This document shows, one piece after another, positions 22,389-34,239 of a DNA stretch of 64,000 bases. The notes beneath the pieces were generated by a model. That model had not been told where the DNA came from, did not search any database, and saw only the letters and a program-made list of their open reading frames with translations. How positions within the stretch are numbered: position 1 is the first letter of the stretch; each line of letters opens with the position of its first letter. The stretch comes from Calycina herbarum (lineage: Eukaryota > Ascomycota > Leotiomycetes > Helotiales > Pezizellaceae), in the NCBI GenBank assembly GCA_001414485.1, contig LLEY01000031.1, positions 419,662 through 483,661 on the forward strand, in the 5' to 3' direction. The position numbers and the translations under genes were made by a program.

Positions 22389-24515
22389 TTAAATGTCATT
22401 GTAGAAACCCTCTGCGATCGATAGCACTTCAAGCTTCGCCAAGTCACGAGCCTCTGCAAACTCTTCAGCCAATTTTCCCGACTCCTCCTGCAACTGAGTT
22501 AAAACTAGATCTATACCTCTCACAAAATAATCATCGATCTCCACTTGGCTAGAAGCAGGGTTTGCTTCAATCCACAACTCTAGACGATAGTGGACTAGCT
22601 CAAAACGTTGTCGATGCTAATTTTCGTCAGTATTTTGAAGGTTGGTTGGCATTTGGTTGGACTTACAGTGGCGGCGGTCATGTTTGATTGATCCCATGTA
22701 GGAATTGGGGCTTTATACAGTGGCTGTTCGGGTGTATCTTCATCATTGGGGGCGGGTTTTGGTTGTGGGGTTCCGGGGGTGGTTTGAAGTTCTGAGACAG
22801 GGGATTGTTCGCGCTTCTGGAGGAAGGTTAGGGGAGGTAGATGTATGAGAGAGGATATCAATACCTGGAGAGGGGTCGTCTGATTCATAGCTTCTTGGTC
22901 GACGCTACGTCGATCGGGCTTGTCTTGTGGACTGGTTTCGAGACTGGCTTGGAGGTAAGCGAGCTTTAAACTTTCGTGCGGCTTTTCAATTGATTCGAGA
23001 ACGAAGTCTTCTGACTCGGAAGGAAAGGAGCCTGAGAGTTGCGACTCTGCTGCGTTCGTTGGAGGTTGAATTGACTTTGGTTGGGTACTGTTATCTTCCA
23101 ACGACCGAACCATCGAAGTGTCCTTTTCTCCAGACTGAGGGGACAAACCGCCATGAGAGGGCGACTTTGTGGGCTGAAGTGCTTGTGAGATTCTGTTTGT
23201 ACCATGTTCATTGCCAAATTGCTGGGGAGCGGCGCTATCATTTTGGTTGGCCATATCGCTGAATGACTCCCTATTTACAGTACTAATAGAAGGCTGGCTG
23301 TCTCGGGCTGTAGGATGATGTGTCACAATCTCGCTGCGCTGAGAAGGACGGTAGGTCAAAAGTTGATTGACGGGTGCCAGTCTCGCCATGAGCTCGCCTT
23401 TCTGCCAGGATTTCTTGTCAAGAGCTTCTCTCAATTCTCTAATTTCGATTTGTAGGAGCGGCAATTGAGAACATATCTCCTTCTCATAGTTTTGAAGTTG
23501 TTCGTGGCTCATCTGCGAAAGGTCCTTCACTGGTGCTGCGTCTGAGGGGACATTGCGAGGGGACATTTGCCGTCGGATGTTTCTAGTTGGACTACTGGAT
23601 GGTTGTCGAGGTCGCTTGCGGGTCGCTACTGCTGTGGGTATTGAAGCTCGGTTTTCGTATATGATTGCTCTATTTCCGCTCGAGAACAACTGGCCTCCAT
23701 CTATCTCCCCAACCTCTGACTCTTCATCCTCTGTACCGTCGAATACCACGTGGTCTTGCGGGGCGTCTACAAGATGGCTGAGCATCCACTGTCGCTTACT
23801 TTGAACAAGCTTCTGCTTGATATTGGAAATTCTAAGTTGGTTCTCTGCCTTCGCATAGGCTTCTGTGGATTTTTCCCCAGCGTCCACTTCAAGTGCGTAG
23901 CTGTCCCAGACCTCCGCCAACAGTTCCAGATCTGCTGTGATGATCGCGACCTTGTTCAGACTATGCTTTCCTCGGTGGATGGATCCTATTTGTATTGACG
24001 AGAGCTTACACTTTAAGATAAAGTCACTCGTGGGCGGGCTTGGGAATATCTCTCCAAGAGGAGTTGCAAGCCGGATCGCGTCTGCCAACTGAATTCGAGC
24101 TGCATCTTCATTCATCAACTGGCACGCGGACACAATAGAAGGGTGAGTAGAGGCGGTTGCACTGTGCAGAGTACTGAAATGGCAGAGTCGGTGGTACCGA
24201 GCGATCTCAAGGCCGACGGGAATGAGCCTGGCTTCATCATTAGCACGTATTTTTTGACGAAAGTTCTGATCCATACTGCGGGTGACTTTGAAACAAAGGA
24301 ACACATATCAACTGTGACAGGAGTCTGGTGATTAGTTGGTTTGGCTTTTCCCAATCCACGCCAGAATTCCGAGGGAGCAACTGCGGAGGAAGGACTGCGA
24401 CATCGTCAAAGTGTTTGTCCATTCTGGCCCATAAGGTCAACTCAAAAGTGGTCATATTCCGCAAGGATGCCTCTTGCGCTTCGGACAGCCTGGGTACAGT
24501 ACCAGAAGGTGCCAT
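22389..24515 (-). CDS. Unknown protein, about 664 aa, coiled coil and low-complexity C-terminus
   Basis: I do not recognise the family. A consistent three-exon model is 24515-24319, 24275-22667 and 22577-22389, giving about 664 residues. The last intron has a clean GTAAGT donor at 22666 and keeps frame into LWIEANPASSQ. The first intron (43 nt, GTCACA..GCAG) is weaker but is the one that joins the frames. The first roughly 220 residues look folded. Around 230-270 there is a basic RKRPRQPSSSPTRNIRRQ stretch that could be a nuclear signal. Residues about 290-330 (SHEQLQNYEKEICSQLPLLQ onward) look like a coiled coil, followed by a Ser/Pro/Gln-rich region and a second acidic helix at the C-terminus. 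It is divergently transcribed from the gene at 24908. Confidence 0.55.
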
Positions 24516-24907
24516 GTTTTGGTTGCTGTTGCGTTCCGGATAAAGTAGTGGTTCTTAGGGTTTGTCTTCTTGTACTTTGGCGCATCGGGAGCGGCAACAC
24601 TAAAGCAGCGTGGTGCTCAAGACCTCGCTTGTGACAGTGTATTTTTCCAACCTTTTCCATCAATCGACTCTATTCAACAACACTACAACGGAGGCCGACA
24701 GCAATTTGCAGTCGCGTCTCAATTATCCCGAAATAAGCCTATTCATACCTTAGTCGCAGCAATCCCCCTAAGTCAATTTCCCCTCAATATGTTTTTCCTT
24801 ACCTTGACTTCAACTTCTAATTGATAACCTCGCTTTCTAACCTCGCCTTCTAAGAACCTCACCTTCTGACATTACTTTTTTACCTCACCTTCAGGTAGAC
24901 CGCCAAC

Positions 24908-26307
24908 ATGGACCGCAAACGCAAATTTTCAAGCGTCGTAAGAGATTCTCAACTTCATTACTCACTCTCCTCTTCTCTCCAACTCAAACTTTCTTCTTCT
25001 TGTAAAGATTTTCCAAGTCACTGACAGTTTTACGTACCTAGAAACGTGCAGCGAGCACAATGCTCTCACCTTTCAAGTCGAAGAAAGTCAAGACAGACGC
25101 AGCCTCTCATCCAGATGATGCTCGAGGTAATTCTTTCAATGCAGTTTCCTATCCAGATGATTTCCAAGTGGCCGGTTCTTCCAACACAGTTTACCATCAG
25201 CATGATGCTATCCCAGTTTTTTCTTCCAATCCAGTTGGTCACCAACACGATGCTCTCCCAGTTCGATACTCGAATCCAGTCTCTTATCAGGATGGTCCAG
25301 GCCCAGTTACTTCGAACACATTGATTCACCCAGTCGATCTCCAAGCGGCAAATCCAGTTTCTCATCTCCAGTCCTCAATCTCAGTCATCCCTTCAATCAT
25401 AATTACTCCACCGCACGATCGCCCCTCAATCGAATCTTCCAACACAGTTTATTATCAACCCGGTACTCTTCAGGTCCCGTCTTTTGACCAGATTTCTCAC
25501 CCACGACTTACCAGTGCAGTTGATCTTTCCAACCAATTTTCTCATTTGCAAGATTTTATTTCCTCGGGGGATTCTTCACACACCCCCTTTGAGTCATGGT
25601 GCCACATTGCCCCTCCTCTCTCAACGCAAGCAAGTGGCCTCGTCCATCATTATTTAGCACAGCAGCTCGATCCGGAGCCTGAAAATTCATTAGCCCAAGT
25701 TTGGAAGAAGATGGAGAAATTTATTCAGTTGAGACTCGACTTAGACAAAGAGCCGTTGGCCTCGTTTCCTTCAGACACCAAGCTTCCGCAAATTTTGGTA
25801 CAAATGTGTGATGCAGCGCAAAAGAGATCACAAAAGACAATGGAAATGACGCAGCTTATGGCTGATATTGCCTCCCAGGTACCGGTTTTCATGCCCGAGT
25901 AACTCGCATGGAAAAAAGAAAAATTCGAGCCTCATCGAAAGTCGTCGCGTGCAGTTGATGATGGAAGAAAGTATATGTTGGAGGGACTGCTGGGAGCTGA
26001 GTTTTGGTGGGAAGCTTTCGAGGTAGGCAAGGCTCTCATCAATCCTTATTACCCCGCCAGCCTCCCATACACTGGGCATGGTGATAAAGGCAGAGTGGTT
26101 CCTAGATATGAGCAAGCTAGAGAGAGAAAAACATCCAACTTTACAGGTTCGTTTCTCCCGCTCACCCTTCGGCGTTTGAGCCTCTGTGTCAAAATTAACT
26201 CATCCAAGTTACTCAGAAAAGCAGTCAAAGACTTTGTTAACGACACGGCACCTCGGAACTACACGGAGAACTTCCATAGTTACTGGGAAAAGCACCAGGT
26301 TGGGTAA
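24908..26307 (+). CDS. Unknown protein with tandem SNPVxHxxDAxPV repeats
   Basis: Family not recognised. Exon 1 (24908-24937) encodes MDRKRKFSSV and ends at GTAAGA. The intron has a CTGAC branch site and ends CTAG at 25041, and exon 2 starts AAACGTGCA in frame with the 280-codon frame. A second intron (25879-25941, GTACCG..AAAG) would remove the stop at 25900 and continue into MLEGLLGAEFWWEAFEVG, up to about 26130; the 3' end past there is unresolved. Residues about 40-100 contain three imperfect repeats of about 15 residues (SNTVYHQHDAIPV, SNPVGHQHDALPV, SNPVSYQDGPGPV). The C-terminal third is helical and charged. Without the second intron the protein is 296 aa. It shares a 392-bp divergent promoter with the minus-strand gene at 22389-24515. 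Confidence 0.5.
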
Positions 26308-27007
26308 AAGCGCATTTAAGATCGGTTTGCTGCCATAGTGGCCGGACGAAGATTGCAAAAATGGTGGAGGGGTGGAATGCTACGGCAGCGGACGTGATGA
26401 TGTGGTAGCAAGCTTTATGGATGAAATTAAATCGTTTCTCAAGTGAAGTTATTTCCAACGAATCGACATGGTGTTGTACGCAAGTGTGAACAACTTTCGA
26501 TGTAATATTTTGATGTAGAGAAAAGTGGAGACAGTTTGCCGGAGCTACTCCGCGCGGAAGGAATGCCGAAGTGAAACATGAAGTCTTATTGGCTCAGCTA
26601 GTCTTTGACTCGGAAACCAAGGCCGAAGTCCTCTATACGAGTCAAGCTTTTGCGCCGAGGGGTCACCCGATTTCAGATCTTCATCATCGCGCTAGCTTGT
26701 TGTGTACTTAGCTGCTTCCTGGCCTGTTCACAAACTTCTCCATCGTGCTCCCTCTAGCCAGTGACAATCCTTTGAGCATACTTGGGGTACTTCCCAGTGC
26801 TTCCCCAACCCCCAGTTTTCATGGTGTTGTTTGGGAACATCAATGGAGGGGTAGAAGATGGAGTTGATGTTTGTCCCCATAGTCCCCATCTTTCTTCCCT
26901 CCTGCTCCAGAAAAAAATGAGTATATAAAGAGCACCGGTTAAAATTCTTCTTTTTCCTTTTTCTCTTTCACCTTCATCCTCTTCTGTATCACCTCAATCT
27001 CCTCATC
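26308..27007. promoter_or_regulatory. Upstream region of the sugar transporter with TATA box and CreA-like sites
   Basis: A TATATAAAG box lies at 26923-26930, about 80 bp before the start codon. Sequences matching the carbon-repressor (CreA/Mig1) consensus SYGGRG on the minus strand occur at 26810-26815 (CCCCAG) and 26905-26910 (CTCCAG). A pyrimidine-rich stretch (26940-27000) precedes the ATG, typical of strongly expressed fungal genes. The sites are consensus matches only. Confidence 0.45.
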
Positions 27008-28950
27008 ATGGCGCCTTCTCCAAATGATCACGCTGGCGACTCGGCTGAGATCGAAGTAGCTTCAGCTGCAATCGACCCTCAAGAAAAAATCAACAATTCT
27101 CTCTTGCAGAATCCATATCTTCTAGGAGTTGCTCTCGTATGTATTAGCCTTCGTCTTTCTGTCTCCCCCCACTAACAATCCCAGTTCGCAAGTCTCGGAG
27201 GTCTTCTCTTCGGTTATGATCAAGGTGTCGTGTCAGGTATCTTGACCATGGAAAGTTTTGGTGCTACATTTCCAAAGATCTTCATGAACCCTGGTTTCAA
27301 AGGATGGTTTGTGTCAACTATCTTGTTGGGTATGTCATCATATAACTCTTACCGATTGGTCGCTAATTTCTCTAGCTGCGTGGTTTGGCTCTCTCATCAA
27401 TGGACCCTTGGCAGATAAACTTGGTCGTAAGAAGAATATGATTGTCGCTGTTGTTATCTTCGTTGCTGGTTCAGCCGTTCAAGCTGGAGCTGTCAATATC
27501 GCCATGTTGTTTGTATGTGTTACCTTTGTCTCTCTAAAAATATCCCTAGTAACATTTCATAGGTTGGCCGTGCAATTGCTGGATTTGCTGTCGGGATGTT
27601 GACAATGGTCATTCCATTGTATATTTCCGAAGTTTCTCAGCCCGAGATTCGTGGTGCTCTTGTAGTTTTGCAACAACGTGAGTTGACAACCCTGCTTCTT
27701 ATTCCAGGTTACCATACTAACAACGCCACACAGTCTCTATCACCATTGGTATTCTCGTTTCATACTGGATTGATTACGGAACCCATTACATCGGTGGAAC
27801 AAGATGCTCACCTGACATACCATATTCCGGTGGTACTCTGGCCTCTCCATCATTCAACCCATACACCGACGTCGGTCCAGGTGGATGCAACGGACAATCC
27901 GACGCTTCATGGAGAATTCCTTTCTCACTCCAGATTGTTCCAGCGATGATTCTAGGCATTGGGATGATCTTTTACCCAGATTCTCCAAGATGGCTAATGA
28001 TGCAAGAGAAAGACGAGGAAGCCATCAAAGTCTTGTCCAAACTTAGAAGAGTTTCACCAGACCACCCCAAGCTCATTTCCGAGGTCTTAGAAATCCGTGC
28101 CTCTATCCTTCTCGACAATCAATATGTCAAGGATCACTACGATGGATTATCCGGCTTCAAACTCCAAGTCGCACAATACCTATCTCTCGTCAACAACAAA
28201 GCCAGATTCTGGAGATTGTCAGTAGGATGCTGCACCATGTTTTTCCAACAATTCATTGGCTGCAACGCAATGATCTACTACGCCCCAACCATCTTCGCTC
28301 AACTAGGGCTCAGTGGAAACACGACTTCCTTATTAGCAACAGGAGTCTACGGTATCGTCAACACATTAGCCACAATCCCAGCAGTCCTCTTCATCGACAA
28401 AGTAGGTCGAAAACCCCTCCTCATGTGCGGAGCAGCCGGAACTTGTATCTCCCTCGTCATCGTCGGTGCCATCATCGCTACATACGGAGATACCCTTCCC
28501 CAACATAAGGCTGCGGGTTGGGTCGGAATTGCATTCATTTACATCTACGATATCAATTTCTCCTACTCTTTCGGTCCAATCGGATGGGTTCTTCCCTCTG
28601 AGATCTTCACCCTTGCTATTCGTTCGAAGGCTATTTCGATCACTACCTCGACTACTTGGATGTGCAATTTCATTATTGGACTTGTTACTCCTGATATGCT
28701 GGCTACTATTGGGTGGGGAACTTATATCTTCTTTGCTGCTTTTGCGCTGCTCGCTTTCGGGTTTACGTACTTCTTTGTTCCTGAGACAAGAGGGAAGACG
28801 CTTGAGGATATGGATTTGGCGTTTGGAGATACGAGCGCACATGAAGAGAAAAACAGGATTATGCAGATTGAAGCTCAATTGAGGGGAGTACAGGTTGATG
28901 GGAGTAACCCGGAGAAATTGACGACTGCTTGGAGTCATGGAGAGGTCTGA
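27008..28950 (+). CDS. MFS sugar transporter (HXT/STL-like)
   Basis: Plasma-membrane hexose-type transporter. Five exons join in frame: 27008-27136, 27185-27329, 27376-27512, 27563-27677 and 27734-28950 (580 residues). All donors are GTATGT or GTGAGT. Family signatures are in order: GGLLFGYDQGVVSG in TM1, DKLGRKK after TM2, GRAIAGFAVGMLTMVIPLYISEV in TM4, FYPDSPRWL before the central loop, QQFIGCNAMIYYAPTIF in TM7, DKVGRKPLL after TM8 and FVPETRGKTLEDMD at the end of TM12. The 12-TM length is normal. It stands alone, and the promoter sites suggest carbon-source control. Substrate cannot be told from sequence; glucose/hexose or another monosaccharide is likely. Confidence 0.93.
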
Positions 28951-29390
28951 ATGGGAGTGGCTAAATAAGATGGTTTGCTTATAGAACTGACTAGCAATGG
29001 CCGCTATGTCGAGTTATAATACAATTCCGAAACTACACTTTTATATTGTCCTTTCCCCTGATCTCGCGATGGACAGCAGATGTGACAGTAAATTTTGAGA
29101 ACAGGTTCCTGCCTACCTAGTTCATTCAAGTACATCATTGTAAAAACTTAGAACAATATAAGCTATTACTCCATGTATTTGGAACAACTAACTTCAAGTT
29201 CCTAGTTATCTAGGTCCCTGTAGTGGATTATGCTGTATTGTTGGATCAACGATGTACCTATTTACTGTCGCTTCCCCGCTCTTACAAAGTTCAAATATAT
29301 ATTCGACAAAGTTATTAACTACCTCCTACTTTAAACGACATATAATCAAAATATGCCTCTTAGTCTAAAAGAAAAAATAGAGAGGCTGAG
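28951..29390. other. Intergenic, no gene seen
   Basis: This is the 3' flank of the sugar transporter. No ORF, RNA gene or repeat stands out. Confidence 0.5.
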
Positions 29391-29732
29391 AACAGGTGAG
29401 TAGCTGAGTAAAATGTGGCTGACGATTACTTGCAGCTTACTCGTTATCTTAATAAATTCAGACGCCTAATCTTATTAGCCTTTTGGTTCTACCTCTACTA
29501 CCTCTCTGCCCCGCCCTACCCCTCTATCTACTAATTATAACCCTCTCTCTTAAAAGGCTGCTCTAGCGTCTAAGGGACTTTAGTATTTTTTTTAGTAAGA
29601 GCGATAACTATAGACCTTGTTTCTAACTCTCTTACTTTCTCTACCTATAATATTCTATTAAGCTTATTATATACTTTTTAGATAGAATATAAGAAGACCT
29701 TTCTAGCTAAGTATATACGAGCTTAATAGCTT
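29391..29732. repeat. AT-rich RIP-mutated transposon remnant
   Basis: This short island has the same TpA-rich texture as the left transposon nest (many TAG/TAT words, no frame). It ends exactly where the P450 fragment at 29733 loses similarity to its family, so it probably marks the insertion or rearrangement that cut that gene. The element type cannot be named. Confidence 0.45.
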
Positions 29733-30244
29733 TTAAATTAGTTCAATACCAAAGTTGTCGGAAAAGTAGTACGACAGCGAGTTGCTAGGCATATGGAAAA
29801 ATCTCTCCATCACCATGCACACGGCAGGCTTGGAATCAAGAAATTTTGTTTTCCATATTGCACTGATGTTTTCAGCGCCCGACACAACATTGACTTCGAT
29901 GTTGAAGAATGACAGTCGGACTGGTGTCGAATGTTTAAACACCGTTCTGTCCACAGGTCGGTTGTAGTTCGTACTACTTCTGAGTATATTGCTTACCGTA
30001 CCATTGAGGCCAACTTGGTGGTATCAATGAAGAACGGGAGTGCGTGCCCAACGAATGGGATGGCATATGGTGCCAATGGAGCTTTGGCATTTTGCCGTGG
30101 CCACCGAGTCTCAATGAAGGCATCGAGAGATGTCACTATATATGTTGCCAGGAAAAGAGATACAGCGAAGAGAAGCCATATCCATCCTGGAGGCACATTG
30201 TGACTGAGACTAATCATGATGGGCATAAAATCCTCCAGTACCAC
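29733..30244 (-). pseudogene. Cytochrome P450, N-terminal fragment
   Basis: Exon 1 (30244-29997) encodes an N-terminal membrane anchor (WIWLLFAVSLFLATYIV) and the proline-containing hinge APLAPYAIPFVGHALPF typical of microsomal P450s. A 50-nt intron (29947-29996, GTAAGC..ACAG) joins in phase to TVFKHSTPVRLSFFNIEVNVVSGAENISAIWK. This is the early P450 fold. The frame stops after 155 residues at an AT-rich remnant. No I-helix, ExxR or heme-cysteine loop follows, so about 70% of a normal 500-aa enzyme is missing. It is head-to-head with the P450 at 30585. Confidence 0.75.
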
Positions 30245-30584
30245 TAGGAGAATAGGAGACGATCTTGCGAGTATCGAAGACTTTGTGGAGCTCAGCTTAT
30301 GTCAAGATATTCGGGGCTGAAGAAGGTAGGGGGTTTCTAAAGATTCCAAGACCGATTTAGAGACTTATTTTACTTATAGATGAACGCTTCATATCGCACG
30401 TACAACGTATCGCACATCTCGGTGTCCTAACCACATCAAACTTCACACGTGACTATTAACGGTCTTGGCAGTTGTAAGCTCCTTCCTCGGTGCAAACGGG
30501 CCAACCTACTTGCCCATCACCCAGAGTTTCGACCTCGACTTCAACAAACAAATTCCCAAGCACTACGGCTAACCAAAATTCAAA

Positions 30585-32312
30585 ATGTTCATACCAAACC
30601 CAGGAATTCTAGCGGCTGTTCCCATTCTGTTTCTCGTCTATACCATCTCCTTCGTTTTCAGGCTGGTTCTGTGGAGATGCCACATCCTTAGACTTCGGGC
30701 TGAAGGCCTTGTAAGGACTGCAATATTTGTTTGGAGTTCTATCATTAACTTTTATAGCCAATGCCGCCGTACAATATCGTCTTCGGGCATCTTCTAGTTG
30801 TCAACAAAATTATATCATCGCTCCCTGAAGATGCACATGGACATTATCTGCCCGATCAAATCCGAAGGGCATACCCAGAACTAGGACCAAACTTCTATTT
30901 GGATTTGGCACCTTTTGCTCCGTCAATGCTGGTTCTTACTTCCCTTGACACACTTCATCAGGTCACCCAACAACATCCCTTGGAAAAATTCCCTAGCATG
31001 AGGACGTTTCTCAAACCACTTACTGGCGGACTCGATATCGTCACTATGAAGGGTCAGATGTGGAAGAGGTGGCGAAACATATTCAACCCTGGCTTTAGTG
31101 CTGGAAACCTAACAACTCTTGTACCTTTGATTGTTGCAAAACCGACATTTTTATTTCAATTATCGAAAAGCACTCTGAGAACCAGGACACCGTAAAAATG
31201 AAGAACTTGTTAGATAATCTTACGATGGATATTATTGGACTAGTTGTCTTGTCAGTATTGATTTTCCTTGCCTCTGTATCACTTCTTTGCGCTTACCAAA
31301 CATTAGAGAGGAAGATTTTGATTGCCAGCGTTCCTATAACCCACTCGTTAGTGGTATACGAAAGCAAATCCGTTGGCTTTCTTTTGGGGCAGAGCCAAAT
31401 CTTCTCGTGAGATATCACCCATTCAGGCCGTTGATACATTGGTACTATGGTCCCAAAGTCGACGCACATGTTTCCCGCGAACTCCAGAAGCACATCGAGA
31501 ATCATAATCAGGCCGATTCTTCAAGCACGAAATCAGTTATAGGACTTGCCTTGAAAGCACACGAATTGGACAGCTCCCAAGATGACCAACCTGTAACCAG
31601 AAAGTCACAAAAAACAGAAAATATGGATCCTTTATTCAGAAAGATATGCATGGCTCAAATAAAGCTCTTCTTGTTTTCCGGCCACGATACCACATCTTCC
31701 TCACTCTGTTACACTCTCTACCTCCTCTCAAAAAATCCGAGCCATCTCAAACGAGTACAACAAGAACTGGACGAAGTATTTTCAACCGATCGGAGTCAAG
31801 TTTCTGAAAGAATCATCCAAAAACCTGCGCTACTCAACGAAATTCCTTTTACGACGGCCGTGATCAAGGAGTCTCTGCGTTTATTCCCAACAGTGAGCAG
31901 CACCCGTGATGGCGAGCGTGACTTTTTCGTCACAGATGCTCAAGGACGAAAATTCCCTACCCAAGACTTTCTTGTATGGGTGAATCCACATGCTGTTCAT
32001 CATTCACCTGCACTATGGGATAACCCCGATGAATTTCAACCAGAGAGATGGCTGGGTGATAAGCGGAAGGATCTCCAAAAGGGAGCATGGAGAGCTTTTG
32101 AACATGGGGCGAGAGATTGCATCGGCCAAAACCTTGCCATGATGGAGTCAAAGATTGTGATTTGCAAGATTGCTAGGGATTTTGTTATCCGAAATGCTTA
32201 CGATGAGTTATCAACTGGGTCAAATAAACAAGTGGAAGGGGAGAGGGCTTATCAGGTTCAGTTGAGTCAGCCAGCTGGAGATTTGCCATGCAGGATTGAG
32301 AAGCTTCATTAG
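30585..32312 (+). pseudogene. Cytochrome P450 with one internal frameshift
   Basis: Heme monooxygenase of the ER membrane. Exon 1 (30585-30710) gives the TM anchor. An intron (30711-30757) leads to PMPPYNIVFGHLL. Exon 2 runs from 30758 to 31250. A 56-nt intron (31251-31306) leads to EEDFDCQRSYNPLVSG and the remainder to 32312. All P450 landmarks are present: I-helix FSGHDTTSSS, ExxR as KESLR, FQPERW and the heme loop FEHGARDCIG (about 32095-32125). However, near 31139-31150 the frame changes by one base in an AAAA run (IVAK.. to ..DIFISIIEKHSENQD), with no intron to explain it. Either a one-base loss has inactivated the gene or the assembly has an error. An MFS gene that is also broken follows on the same strand. 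Confidence 0.8.
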
Positions 32313-32664
32313 GAAAACTTCGTATGAACTTGCACCACTTTTCCGGGGAATAAGTCTAGCTCTAAAATGAAATTGTTTAGTCCTTCATTGCTACACCTAC
32401 TTTTAGCTAGTATGGTTATTTCCCGAATTCCGTATTTGCGTATGGTGCATAGCGGGGTTGCTTTTTGATCCACTATTCTTGAACTCCGTAGGTTGAAGAA
32501 TCACTATCAATACTTTCACGGAGTTCATGTAGTATTAATATTGTACCATCGATGACCTCTTTTCTGTGTCTGGAAGAAGCTCACTCTGTCATTACTAGAG
32601 TATTTTGAACTCCTTTGCCATTTCACGCCTTCGCTTACGTTCGGGGTTGAGTGAGACGCCAGCA

Positions 32665-34239
32665 ATGTCTTCGCCTGTCATTATCCCTGTGGATAACAAA
32701 TTCAGATTCTATCTCAAAAGGTGCAGAGAAAGGTGTTGTGAGCAATGCAACAATGATGGGAAAAGTATCAGATGTTACCGCACAGGACCCATATCTAGTC
32801 AGTGTCTCCCTTTTCTCCCCTCGCTTACACGTCCCCAAATCTTGTCACTAACAGATTTTCTTTTCCTTTAAGGTTGGTTGGGATGGCGACGATGGTCTGC
32901 TAAATCCTTTCAATTGGCCTCAAAGAACAAAATGGGCACTCACGCTCCTGACCTCCCTCGGAGGCATGGTGACTTTAATGTCCTCAACTATGATGGCGCC
33001 AGCTCTCCCGGCGATATCTCAAGACCTTCATACCGATGATGACACGACTCAGATGAATATGTCGATATTTGTGCTTAGTTTTGCTTTTGGCCCTATGGTA
33101 TTGGCTCCAATGGGTGAAGTCTTTGGTAGGAAACCTGTGTGGGTTTTTTCGGGATGCTTTTATATTATTTGGAATACTGTTTGTATAAGTGAAAAAATGG
33201 AAGAGGGGATGAAATAGGGTTTGTTCTAATTACTACTTTCTAGGTCTCAAATCAAGTCCGATCTGATGTTTGGCGTCTTGAACAACGTGGAAATTCATTT
33301 GCCATATCGACTTTCCTTCCACTTTTTGGTCCTGCATTTGGCCCAATCCTCGGTGGTCTTTTGGCCTCTTCCGTTGGATGGCCCTGGCGCTTCTAGGTGC
33401 TGTCGATTTTTGATGCTATCTTGGTGCTTTCCACACTGTTTCTATTTCCCGAAACGCACGCCGGGACTATTCTCACCCGCAAAGCCAAATCATGGCGTAA
33501 AGAAACCGGCCGGCGATACTATTCGGCCTTCGAGCGAGAGAGCGAATCACTTTCTCACCGTCTTACTGTCAGTCTAGCACGCCCATGCCGACTTCTACTC
33601 ACACAAGCCCTCATCCACCTCATGTCAATGTATCTCGCCTTAAATTACGATGTTCTTTTTATCGTTCAGTCCACTTTTGCCACCCCCTGGATTGATGGTT
33701 ACGGGCAATCGGTGTCTACTTCCGGACATCACTACATCTCAATTGCATTTGGCTGCATAATTGCTTCGCTACTTGGAGCACGTCTTATGGATCATGTATG
33801 GCAACATTTGAAGGTACGAGCAAAAGGCGTCACTCAACCCGAGTACCGCGTACCCTTGATTTTTCCGGGTGCGATAATTATTCCCGTTGGTTCCTTCTGG
33901 TATGGGTGGTCTGCTGAAGCTCGTGTATTTTGGCTTCTTCCTGATATTGGAATCGCTATCTTCAGTTGTGGAATTATTGTTGGAACTCAGGCGATGCAAG
34001 CTTATGTCATGGATTCATTCTTGGAATATGTTGCGAGTGCTAGTGCGGCGAGTCAATTACTGAGAAGTATCGCTGCATTTGCGTTTCCTTTGTTTGCTCC
34101 GAAGATGTATCAAAGTCTTGGGTATGGGTGGGGAAATAGTTTGTTGGCATTTATTTTCACTGCTATTGGGATGTCGGCTCCGATTTTTCTGTGGAAATAT
34201 GGTGCCGTCTTGAGAGCCAAGGGTAAGCCTCAGTGGTAA
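32665..34239 (+). pseudogene. MFS multidrug/polyamine-type (DHA1) transporter, broken
   Basis: This is a relic of a plasma-membrane efflux pump. The ATG at 32665 gives MSSPVIIPVDNK, then the frame must shift by one base to read SDSISKGAEKGVVSN. An intron at 32798-32872 (GTCAGT..TTTAAG, branch CACTAAC) leads to VGWDGDDGLLNPFNWP, the usual entry to TM1. Motif A appears as APMGEVFGRKPVW. After WNTVC about 25 residues normally covering TM4 are absent, and the text resumes at VSNQVRSDVWRLEQRG near 33244. A TAG at 33394-33396 stands where the family has Trp. The last 280 codons (33397-34239) are open and carry the later membrane segments. Three independent lesions make this a pseudogene. It is downstream of and co-directional with the P450. 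Confidence 0.8.

Noticed and set aside
22927..23262. 111-codon plus frame
   Set aside because: Shadow of the minus-strand unknown gene at 22389-24515, which has the consistent splice pattern.
25060..25902. RiPP precursor for the UstYa oxidase
   Set aside because: The repeats are not separated by Lys-Arg sites, the hypothetical core is not conserved, and the gene is 36 kb from the oxidase.
28366..28938. 190-codon minus frame opposite the sugar transporter
   Set aside because: Overlaps exon 5 of an unambiguous transporter and has no protein character.
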